NCBI GenBank assembly: GCA_017410325.1
Contig: JAFQRA010000031.1
Span: forward strand, 50,544-114,543
Source of the DNA: Clostridia bacterium
GTDB lineage: Bacteria; Bacillota; Clostridia; Oscillospirales; Acutalibacteraceae
DNA: 64,000 nt
Direction: 5' to 3'
Shown piece after piece: positions 35,010 to 41,459 of the stretch. Both the position numbers and the translations under genes were made by a program. Positions within the stretch are counted from its first letter, which is position 1, and each line of letters begins with the position of its first letter. The notes below the pieces were generated by a model. It saw nothing but the letters and a program-made list of their open reading frames with translations. It made no database searches and was not told where the DNA came from.

Positions 35010-35330
35010 ATGGGAAAGAAAGCTGTAACAGTATTACCGAGTACAGAAAAAATATTAGCAACTATGGGTGAGCAGATACGTTTAGCCCGACTTCGCAGGC
35101 AGCTTTCCGCAGAGCTTGTTGCCGAGAGAGCAGGAATCAGCCGTGCGACGCTTTGGAATGTTGAAAAAGGTAGCCCTTCGGTTGCTATAGGAATCTATGC
35201 TGCTGTTTTGCACGCACTTAATAATATGGATAAAGATTTACTGCTCGTTGCCAAGGATGACGAATTCGGCAAAAAGATGCAGGACTTAAATATGCAGGTT
35301 AAAAAGAGAGCACCGAAGGGAGATAAATAA
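35010..35330 (+). CDS. hipB: HipB-like XRE antitoxin
   Basis: DNA-binding antitoxin of 106 residues. The start at 35010 (MGKKAVTVL) is chosen for its spacing from AAGAGG; in-frame starts at 35001 (GTG) and 35004 (ATG) are too close. A lambda-repressor-like helix-turn-helix occupies residues about 20-75 (RLARLRRQLSAELVAERAGI, RATLWNVEKG). The C-terminal tail is basic (KKRAPKG). The stop overlaps the toxin start by one base, the coupling expected of a hipBA operon. It should bind HipA and repress the operon through the palindrome at 34975-34990. Confidence 0.85.
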   Translation: MGKKAVTVLPSTEKILATMGEQIRLARLRRQLSAELVAERAGISRATLWNVEKGSPSVAIGIYAAVLHALNNMDKDLLLVAKDDEFGKKMQDLNMQVKKRAPKGDK

Positions 35331-36580
35331 TGGAAAAGAAGATCTTTGTATATGAACATTTCAGCTCCGAAGCACCTCAGAAATTAGGTGTTCTGTATAT
35401 TGATTCTCTTCGTGGCACTGAGCATTATTCGTTTGAATATGATAATGAATGGTTAAAGAAAACTAACTTCCGTTATCATCTGGACCCTGATCTTTCAATG
35501 TATGGCGGTCGCCAATATACAACAAAGCAGATTTTCGGACTTTTCGCCGATGCTTCACCCGACAGATGGGGCAGGGTGCTTATGAAGCGCCGTGAAGCAA
35601 TTCAGGCAAGAAAAGAAGACAGAAAGCCGAATAAGCTCTATGACAGTGATTTTTTGCTTGGTGTATACGATGAGACCCGTGTCGGTGCTATCAGATTTAA
35701 AGATACAGAGGACGGACCGTTCTTATCCGATGACAAAGAAACCGCAGCGCCTCCTTGGGCAACTCTGCGTTCTTTAGAAGAAGCATCCCGTCAGTTTGAA
35801 AAGGATGAAAACATCCTTAACGAAAAGTGGCTCAAGCAATTATTGAAGCCCGGCTCATCGCTTGGTGGTGCAAGACCGAAAGCAACTGTTGAAGATGAAA
35901 GCGGCAATTTGTGGATTGCAAAGTTTCCTTCCAAAAATGACGATTACAATGTCGGTGCATGGGAAAAGGTAGTACACGATTTAGCAAAGCTGTGCGGGCT
36001 GAATGTTCCCGAATCCAAATTAGAGAAATTTTCAAAGGACGGAAGTACCTTTCTTGTTAAACGGTTTGACAGGTATGGAAAACGAAGGATACACTTTGCG
36101 TCGGCAATGACTATGCTTGGCAAGAGTGACGGAGCATCAGGCGATGATGGTTCAAGCTATTTAGATATTGTCGAGTTCATAAAATCACACGGCGCATATC
36201 CCAAAGAAGATTTGCTTGAGCTTTTCAAACGCATAGTATTTAATATGGCGGTATCAAATACGGATGACCATCTGAGAAATCACGGATTCATTTTAGCCGA
36301 AAAAGGCTGGAAACTCTCCCCTCTTTACGATGTAAATCCTGTACCTTACGGCGATGCACTGTCCTTAAACGTAGATAGCTTTGACAACAGCATTTCAATA
36401 GAGTTGGCTGTTGAAGCGGCAGAGTATTTTGATATAAAAAGTAATAATGCCAAAAGTATCGCAGAGGAAATTCTGAGCGTAGTAAGAAATAACTGGGAGC
36501 AACTCGCTACAAAATACGGAATTAACCGTGAACAGGTCGAAGAAATGCGCCCGGCATTTGATGTGTGTTACAGAAATTAA
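35330..36580 (+). CDS. hipA: HipA-like serine/threonine kinase toxin
   Basis: Kinase toxin of 416 residues. E. coli HipA phosphorylates glutamyl-tRNA synthetase and causes growth arrest; targets of homologues vary. An N-terminal couple-HipA-type domain (about 1-115, ending in FADASPDRWGR) precedes the kinase core. Visible are the Gly-rich loop GSSLGGARPK (174-183), the ATP-binding Lys in LWIAKF, the catalytic loop NTDDHLRNHG (about 309-318) and the metal-binding SPLYDVNP. All key residues are present, so an active kinase is predicted. It is the last gene before the element's right end and may help maintain the element. Confidence 0.9.
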   Translation: MEKKIFVYEHFSSEAPQKLGVLYIDSLRGTEHYSFEYDNEWLKKTNFRYHLDPDLSMYGGRQYTTKQIFGLFADASPDRWGRVLMKRREAIQARKEDRKPNKLYDSDFLLGVYDETRVGAIRFKDTEDGPFLSDDKETAAPPWATLRSLEEASRQFEKDENILNEKWLKQLLKPGSSLGGARPKATVEDESGNLWIAKFPSKNDDYNVGAWEKVVHDLAKLCGLNVPESKLEKFSKDGSTFLVKRFDRYGKRRIHFASAMTMLGKSDGASGDDGSSYLDIVEFIKSHGAYPKEDLLELFKRIVFNMAVSNTDDHLRNHGFILAEKGWKLSPLYDVNPVPYGDALSLNVDSFDNSISIELAVEAAEYFDIKSNNAKSIAEEILSVVRNNWEQLATKYGINREQVEEMRPAFDVCYRN

Positions 36581-36679
36581 TAAAACAGATTACCAAACCA
36601 TCGTTGACATTTGAAAAAAGCAGTTTACAATATAATTAACCATATTTATCTGCCCAACTGTAACAAAGCGAACAATAAA

Positions 36680-36708
36680 GGAGGTGCTGAGAAAAACTCA
36701 ACACCTCC
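36680..36708 (+). terminator. Intrinsic terminator of hipBA
   Basis: Stem GGAGGTG-TGAG / CTCA-CACCTCC with a 5-base loop and one unpaired base on each side, 100 bp after the hipA stop. The following tract (GTGTTATATC) is only weakly T-rich. Confidence 0.6.
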
Positions 36709-36738
36709 GTGTTATATCAAGGTTGTTTTTGCATCAAT

Positions 36739-36766
36739 TGGTGTAAATTTGGTGTAAATCGGTGAT
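36739..36766. repeat. Right arm-type sites: phased TGGTGTA repeats
   Basis: TGGTGTA at 36739 and 36750 (11-bp spacing), followed by a degenerate third copy, CGGTGATA, at about 36760. The sequence and orientation are the same as in the four repeats at the left end. Confidence 0.68.
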
Positions 36767-36800
36767 AAGTCCAGTCCAAACCCTAAGTATATCAACGATT

Positions 36801-36851
36801 TCAGAGATTAGTGCAGATATTGCCGTGGCAGACGAAAAGAAGCTTAATCAT
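36801..36851 (-). pseudogene. Orphaned 5' end of the host phosphatase gene
   Basis: GGAG ribosome site, ATG at 36851, then MIKLLFVCHGNIC followed by TNL and a stop. The first 13 codons are a normal LMW-phosphatase start with catalytic Cys8; the next residue should be Arg but the frame enters element DNA. This is the original host start of the gene whose remainder lies at 13387-13830. It can still be translated into a 16-residue peptide. Confidence 0.85.
36813..36833. repeat. attR: right copy of the 21-bp insertion-site repeat
   Basis: Identical to 13810-13830. It covers codons 7-13 of the orphaned phosphatase start and marks the junction of the element (left) with the chromosome (right). Confidence 0.88.
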
Positions 36852-36881
36852 AAATTTTTCTCCGTTTCAAATTGCAGTTTG

Positions 36882-37394
36882 TCACGCTGTTACTTTTTCT
36901 GATTTTTTCAACACCGAGGCAAGCGGCATAATCAGCACGCCGCACAGCAGGTTGCTGACACCGTGTGTTACATCAAACGGCAGACCTGCGGCAATCCACG
37001 TGAGCATACCCTTGAAATCCAGCCCGAAAAGTATTGCCTGTGCAGGCGCATAAAGCACGCCGTAAAGCAGTCCGTGCAGACCGCAGACAATCATATAAAC
37101 CACGGGCTTTATTTTCGTCGGCATATTTTGGGGCAGCAGCATTACTGCACCCCACAGCACCGCCCAGATATAAAGATACGGTATCCACCAGGTTGCAAAG
37201 CCGTTTAAAAGCCCCGTTACAAAGACGAAAACATACAGTGGATAAAGGGCTTTTTTGCGGTAAACCACGGTCATTGCCACGATGAAAACGCCTATCAGAT
37301 GCATGTTTGGAAGAAGCTCCATCAAAACCCTGGAGGCGTACATCATTGCGCCGAGCATTGAAAATACGGCGATTTCTTTAACGTTCAGCTTCAT
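36882..37394 (-). CDS. ECF transporter S component, predicted for cobalamin or a B12 precursor
   Basis: Substrate-capture subunit of an energy-coupling-factor importer, 170 residues with about six hydrophobic helices. It starts MKLNVKEIAVFSMLGAMMYA, the usual S-component opening in which the first helix binds the shared EcfT subunit. Its start overlaps the stop of the lipoprotein gene by 4 bp, and both lie behind a cobalamin riboswitch, so cobalamin, cobinamide or a related precursor is the likely substrate (CblT/CbrT-like). The EcfA/A'/T energising module is not in the window. Confidence 0.8.
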   Translation of the reverse strand: MKLNVKEIAVFSMLGAMMYASRVLMELLPNMHLIGVFIVAMTVVYRKKALYPLYVFVFVTGLLNGFATWWIPYLYIWAVLWGAVMLLPQNMPTKIKPVVYMIVCGLHGLLYGVLYAPAQAILFGLDFKGMLTWIAAGLPFDVTHGVSNLLCGVLIMPLASVLKKSEKVTA

Positions 37395-37843
37395 TTGCTT
37401 ACCACAAAGGAATATTCCGTGTCGGGTGTGATTTGAGTTGTGTCAACGCCCGTCGGTGCCATTTCGCCGTTTATGTAAAATGCCCAGTAGGTGCCCGTCG
37501 TGTCGTAATCGGCGGTGATGCCGTTGACCTTTTTGACGTACAAGCCGTACTGGCTTTCTTCGCCCTCAATAAGCCCTAATTCCTGCAGGGCTTCGCCGAC
37601 AACGGTTTTGTCGGTTTGGATGATAAAAGAGCTTACGTTGCCTTCACCGTCTGTTACGGTAAAGAGGAAGGAGGTTTCGCCCTCACCAAGCACGGTTGCC
37701 TGAATTTCGGGCGCTTCGACGGTTGATTTTTCTTCCGCGGGGGGTGTAGCGGTGTTGCATCCGCTTGCAAAAAGTGCTATCGCCGCAATAAGCACCGTGC
37801 AAACCAACAACGACACCTGTTTTGTAAAACGTGTCTTTTGCAT
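37391..37843 (-). CDS. DUF4430 (transcobalamin-C-like) lipoprotein
   Basis: Extracytoplasmic lipoprotein of 150 residues. The start at 37843 is chosen because GGAG lies 9 bases upstream. The lipobox LFASGC gives a lipidated Cys at about residue 28. The domain (about 60-150) has VGEALQELGLIEGEESQYGL, then YVKKVNGITADYDTTGTYWA and TPDTEYSFVV. This is the beta-grasp-like DUF4430 fold related to the C-terminal domain of transcobalamin. With the riboswitch and the S component, it is predicted to bind a corrinoid outside the cell and pass it on. Confidence 0.8.
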   Translation of the reverse strand: MQKTRFTKQVSLLVCTVLIAAIALFASGCNTATPPAEEKSTVEAPEIQATVLGEGETSFLFTVTDGEGNVSSFIIQTDKTVVGEALQELGLIEGEESQYGLYVKKVNGITADYDTTGTYWAFYINGEMAPTGVDTTQITPDTEYSFVVSK

Positions 37844-37894
37844 AGTATGCATCTCCTTGAATTTTTTTGTTTTTTCCCTTTCAAAAGGCACTCG

Positions 37895-38074
37895 CAATTG
37901 TTATAAAGGGCAATTGGTGCTACGGGTATTTCGACTCGGCGCATTTTTCTCACCTTCTCGGAAAAAATCCAATGGTTTGTCCCTGAATTGCGGCTTCAGG
38001 TAAGAGAAAAACTTTTATGTGCGCCTCACGGCGACGGGCTCGTACAGGAATTTCACCTGTTTCCCCGACAGCAT
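37895..38074 (-). promoter_or_regulatory. Cobalamin riboswitch
   Basis: On the minus strand the leader has the conserved order of a B12 riboswitch: GGGGAA, then CAGGTGAAATTCCTGT, the CGAGCCCGTCGCCGTGA core, and a B12-box-like GAGTCGAAATACCCGT. A variable stem lies between. It is followed by a CAATTG-based hairpin before the lipoprotein ribosome site. Cobalamin binding should switch off the downstream uptake genes. Boundaries are approximate. Confidence 0.8.
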
Positions 38075-38081
38075 TGTCCAG

Positions 38082-38110
38082 ATTATAGCACAGATGTAAT
38101 TGAGTATCAA
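38082..38110 (-). promoter_or_regulatory. SigA-type promoter of the B12 riboswitch operon
   Basis: On the minus strand TTGATA, exactly 17 bp, then a perfect TATAAT. It starts the leader a few bases before the riboswitch. Confidence 0.8.
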
Positions 38111-38160
38111 TAAAAAGAGAAAAAAGTGGAGATAATTTGCAAAAAATTTCTTTTAAGATA

Positions 38161-38189
38161 GTGACAAATCGTTTAAATAGTATTATTAT
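38161..38189 (+). promoter_or_regulatory. SigA-type promoter of the subtilase gene
   Basis: GTGACA, 17-bp spacer, TATTAT, in an A+T-rich stretch ending 32 bp before the ATG. Confidence 0.5.
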
Positions 38190-38221
38190 ATATATTAATT
38201 ATATAAAAAGGGGAGTATGAA

Positions 38222-39910
38222 ATGTTCACGAAAATTATTTCGTTTGTTATGGCGGTCATAACCTCGCTTGTCGGTATGGGAAGCTCCGCTTTTGCTGCGG
38301 GTGCGGACGGCGTATTTTCTTCGGCGCTGTCGCTGGTTACGGAGCGTTCGGCTTTCCTTGAAGATATAACGGATAAGGACGTTTCTCAGTTCGATGAAAA
38401 CAGCGGCTTTATTAAAGATATGCTGCTCGTGTTCTTTGAGGAGGATGCTTCCTTTTTTGACAAGCTTTCGGCGCTTCGCAAAACGGGCGGAGCGGTTGTC
38501 GGCAGTATGCCTGAGGCAGAGCTTTGCGTCGTAAGAACAAACGGCCTCAATTACGAAAAGCTCACCGCACTCTGCGAAGAGCTGATGCTTGATGGGGCGG
38601 TTGCGCTTGCAAGCGTATGCCCCGCTTCAAGAATATCCGAGCAGTATACACCCAACGACCCGTTCACCGATTACGACTGGTACACCGAATACTGGAACGA
38701 GGCTGAGCCCGCGGGCAACAACTGGTGGCTTGAGGCTACGGAAACAAGAGCCGCGTGGGGCTATAACAGCTATTTCGAAGATATAGATATCGGTGTTGTT
38801 GACGGCGGCTTCAACGAGCTTCACGAGGAGCTGGAAGGTAAGATTTCCTTCCCCTCTGCAAGCGAGGCAAAGCGCAACAACCGCAGCTACCACGGTACGC
38901 ACGTTGCGGGCATCATTGCCGCAAAGGCGGATAACGGTGTAGGCATCAGCGGTATCTGCCAGAATTCCGAGCTGATATGTGTTGACTGGAGCCCTTCGGG
39001 GTCACAGATGTGGATTGGCGACGTTGCAATTTTCTTCGGCTTCGGCAAGGTTGTCAAGGCGGGCGCCAAGGTGCTCAATTTCTCACTCGGCGCTTCGGGC
39101 TCACTCGGTGCAAACCAGAGGTCTTGGGGTAGCTTCGTGCAGAATCTTGATGCAATGCTCTATTCCTGCTATATGTCCGCTTTACTCAACAGCGGCTACG
39201 ATTTTGTCGTTGTGCAGTCCTCGGGTAACGGTAACTCCGGGGGCAACGCGGTTGATGCAAGCGCAAACGGCTGCTTCTGTGCAATAACAGAGAATAATAC
39301 TTTTATTCCTTATTCGGGAATCAAGCCGAGAGACCTGCTTGACAGAATTATCATCGTCGGCAGCGCTAGGGTTGAAAACGGCGCATACATTCAGGCAGAC
39401 TCCTCCAACGTAGGCGATATCGTCGATATATGTGCACCGGGTGTGGATATCTACAGCTGCTCAACGGAAGGCTATATGAGCCTTTCGGGCACGTCAATGG
39501 CGGCACCCGTTGTGACGGGTATTGCTTCTCTCGTCTGGTCGGTTGACGGCGATTTGAGCGGTGCTGACGTCAAGAAAATCGTCTGCTCCAACACCTGCGA
39601 CACGGTTGCTCCTGCGCCCGAATATTATTTTGATTCGCTCAACACAAAAGCTTACCCCATGGTTAACGCAAAGCTTGCCGTTGAAGCGGCTCTGAAGAAT
39701 AAGTACGAAATGAATACCGTAAGCATAAACCTCGGCGGTACGGCGCAGATTAAATTTATCAATGAGGATTTACGGGAATTTGTTTTTGAAACCGATGCTT
39801 CGGGCGTTACGTCCTGCCTGCTTGAAAGCGGTACTTACACCGTTGAGGTAAACGGTGAAGCTGTACGCACGGACTTTGCAGTTGAAGCTGACACGGAGTT
39901 TGTTTTATAA
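38222..39910 (+). CDS. Secreted subtilisin-like (S8) serine protease
   Basis: Exported protease of 562 residues with a signal peptide (about 1-23, ending SSAFAA). An N-terminal propeptide-like region (about 25-150) precedes the catalytic domain. The triad is visible as Asp in GVVDGG (about residue 193), His in YHGTHVAG (about 224) and Ser in SGTSMAAP (about 423). The Asp motif reads DGG rather than the usual DSG or DTG. The Asn of the oxyanion hole is likely in QSSGNGNSG. A small C-terminal beta domain (about 500-562) has no sorting signal. An AGGGGAG-type site precedes the ATG. It is followed by the nucleotidyltransferase gene. Confidence 0.9.
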   Translation: MFTKIISFVMAVITSLVGMGSSAFAAGADGVFSSALSLVTERSAFLEDITDKDVSQFDENSGFIKDMLLVFFEEDASFFDKLSALRKTGGAVVGSMPEAELCVVRTNGLNYEKLTALCEELMLDGAVALASVCPASRISEQYTPNDPFTDYDWYTEYWNEAEPAGNNWWLEATETRAAWGYNSYFEDIDIGVVDGGFNELHEELEGKISFPSASEAKRNNRSYHGTHVAGIIAAKADNGVGISGICQNSELICVDWSPSGSQMWIGDVAIFFGFGKVVKAGAKVLNFSLGASGSLGANQRSWGSFVQNLDAMLYSCYMSALLNSGYDFVVVQSSGNGNSGGNAVDASANGCFCAITENNTFIPYSGIKPRDLLDRIIIVGSARVENGAYIQADSSNVGDIVDICAPGVDIYSCSTEGYMSLSGTSMAAPVVTGIASLVWSVDGDLSGADVKKIVCSNTCDTVAPAPEYYFDSLNTKAYPMVNAKLAVEAALKNKYEMNTVSINLGGTAQIKFINEDLREFVFETDASGVTSCLLESGTYTVEVNGEAVRTDFAVEADTEFVL

Positions 39911-39933
39911 ATCAACATTAACGGAGAAACATA

Positions 39934-41085
39934 ATGGATACGGGGCTTATCGCTTCAAGGCTTTTTGCCTTTGCGGCTGACGGAGTGCCTTGTGAGGCGC
40001 TGAAAAACGAGCAGATTGATTATCCGGCACTGTATAAGTTTTCAAAGGCTCACAGTATTGTAAACACCGTTTGCTACGCACTTGAAAAACTGAATATGCT
40101 TCCTGAAGAATATGCCGGCCCCTTCCGCCGTGAGCTTAAGATAGGCAGGGCGAGAGAGGCGGTGCAGGAGCTTGAGCTTGAGGAAATTTCGGCTCAGCTT
40201 GAAAGCAGGGGAATAAAATATATGCCGCTCAAGGGCAGTGTGATGAAGCACCTTTATCCCCGGCCCGACCTGCGCTCAATGTGTGACCTTGACATACAGT
40301 ACGACAAGTCACGCAAAAAAGAGCTTGATGAAATTATGCTCCCCATGGGCTACTCGGTGGCGGAGGTTTCGTGTACCGATGGCGTAAACATCGCATATAC
40401 CAAAAATCCGTTTATGTACATTGAGTTTCACGGCGTGCTGATGGACACCGATATTCCGCTGTACAACCGCTACTTCGGTACGGATTTTGAGCGTACCGTG
40501 CCCGACTCGGGCTGCAGGGTAAAATACACCGATGAAGACTTTTTCGTCTTTATGGCGGCACACCTTGCAAAGCACTATTTCCTCGGCGGCACAGGCTTGA
40601 GGTCGCTGGCGGATATATGGCTGTTTTTAAGAAAAAAGCCCGGGCTCGATATGGATTATATTTTCGCAGAGCTGAAAAAAATAAGGCTCGATGAATTTAT
40701 AAAAGTTATTATCGGTGTGAACGGGGTTTTGTTTGACGGGAAAGCTCCCGATGAAACGCAGAAATCGGTTATCAGCTATATTCTCGGCAGCGGCACCTAC
40801 GGCACAGCGGAAAACCACTGCGCAGAGCAGGTGAAAAACCGCAGCAAGCTCAGGTTTTTGCTGGGGCGCCTGTTCCCCGACAGAAGGTTTATGGCAATCA
40901 ATTATCCCGCGGTGGATAAATGCGTGCTCCTGCTTCCGCTTTTCTGGGCGGTAAGGCTTGTGAGCATTTTTATAAAAAAAGGATACAAGGGCAGTGACGT
41001 TGAAACTATAATGAACGTCAGCACCGCACAGATAGATGCAAGGAAAATTCCGGGTAACCCGTCTGAGGAGGGAAAAGATTTATGA
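39934..41085 (+). CDS. Nucleotidyltransferase-family protein (NTP_transf_5-like)
   Basis: A 383-residue cytoplasmic protein of the uncharacterised nucleotidyltransferase family. Residues about 85-130 hold the active-site pattern YMPLKGSVMKHLYPRPDLRS followed by CDLDIQYD, where the GS and paired Asp would bind metal and nucleotide. Later FMAAHLAKHYFLGG and GLRSLADIWLFL match the helical half. Relatives often occur with surface-polysaccharide or prenyl/peptide-modification genes, but nothing nearby identifies the target. Its end overlaps the cupin gene by 4 bp. Confidence 0.78.
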   Translation: MDTGLIASRLFAFAADGVPCEALKNEQIDYPALYKFSKAHSIVNTVCYALEKLNMLPEEYAGPFRRELKIGRAREAVQELELEEISAQLESRGIKYMPLKGSVMKHLYPRPDLRSMCDLDIQYDKSRKKELDEIMLPMGYSVAEVSCTDGVNIAYTKNPFMYIEFHGVLMDTDIPLYNRYFGTDFERTVPDSGCRVKYTDEDFFVFMAAHLAKHYFLGGTGLRSLADIWLFLRKKPGLDMDYIFAELKKIRLDEFIKVIIGVNGVLFDGKAPDETQKSVISYILGSGTYGTAENHCAEQVKNRSKLRFLLGRLFPDRRFMAINYPAVDKCVLLLPLFWAVRLVSIFIKKGYKGSDVETIMNVSTAQIDARKIPGNPSEEGKDL

Positions 41086-41429
41086 TTAAGAGAGCAGAAG
41101 AAATGAAAAGCGCGGTCAAGGTTAATATGCGTGACGGCGACGGTCAGGTCGTAGTTACCAACATTCTTGAAAGCGGCGAATATAAAGGCAAGTCAAGGCT
41201 GGTTGCAACGCTTACTCTCGAACCGGGCTGTTCAATCGGCGAACACATGCATGAAAACGAGGAAGAAATTTTCTACGTTATTGAGGGTGAGGCACAGTAC
41301 CTCGACAACGGCGAATGGGTAACTCTCCGTAAGGGTGACAGCTGCCTTTGCCTTGGCGGCCAGACACACTCTATAGCAAACAGAGGCGACAAAACGCTCG
41401 TTGTAGTTGCCGTAATACTCACATATTAA
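41082..41429 (+). CDS. Cupin-domain protein
   Basis: A single-domain cupin of 115 residues. Motif 1 is EPGCSIGEHMHENEEEIFYV (two His and a Glu as metal ligands) and motif 2 is GGQTHSIANRG. The metal site is complete. Substrate unknown; such small cupins include isomerases and sugar- or ligand-binding proteins. It starts inside the end of the nucleotidyltransferase gene. Confidence 0.88.
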   Translation: MIKRAEEMKSAVKVNMRDGDGQVVVTNILESGEYKGKSRLVATLTLEPGCSIGEHMHENEEEIFYVIEGEAQYLDNGEWVTLRKGDSCLCLGGQTHSIANRGDKTLVVVAVILTY

Positions 41430-41459
41430 GAAACTGAATCGAAAGGATTTTTGAATACA

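Larger units (their letters stand above)
13810..36833. mobile_element. 23-kb integrative element inserted in a phosphatase gene
   Basis: It is bounded by 21-bp direct repeats lying in the phosphatase P-loop codons. Inside the left end are a Tn916-type integrase and excisionase, a replication protein and an XRE regulator. The cargo is two ECF sigma/BspA operons, an esterase, small hypothetical genes and hipBA. Phased TGGTGTA repeats lie inside both ends. Several genes, above all the replication gene, are more A+T-rich than the flanking chromosome. No relaxase, coupling protein or secretion gene was found, so it is best described as an integrative (possibly mobilizable) element rather than a full conjugative one. 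Confidence 0.85.

Noticed and set aside
13810-36833. Full conjugative element (ICE) interpretation
   Set aside because: No relaxase, coupling protein, VirB4-like ATPase or other mating-pair gene is visible in the 23 kb.
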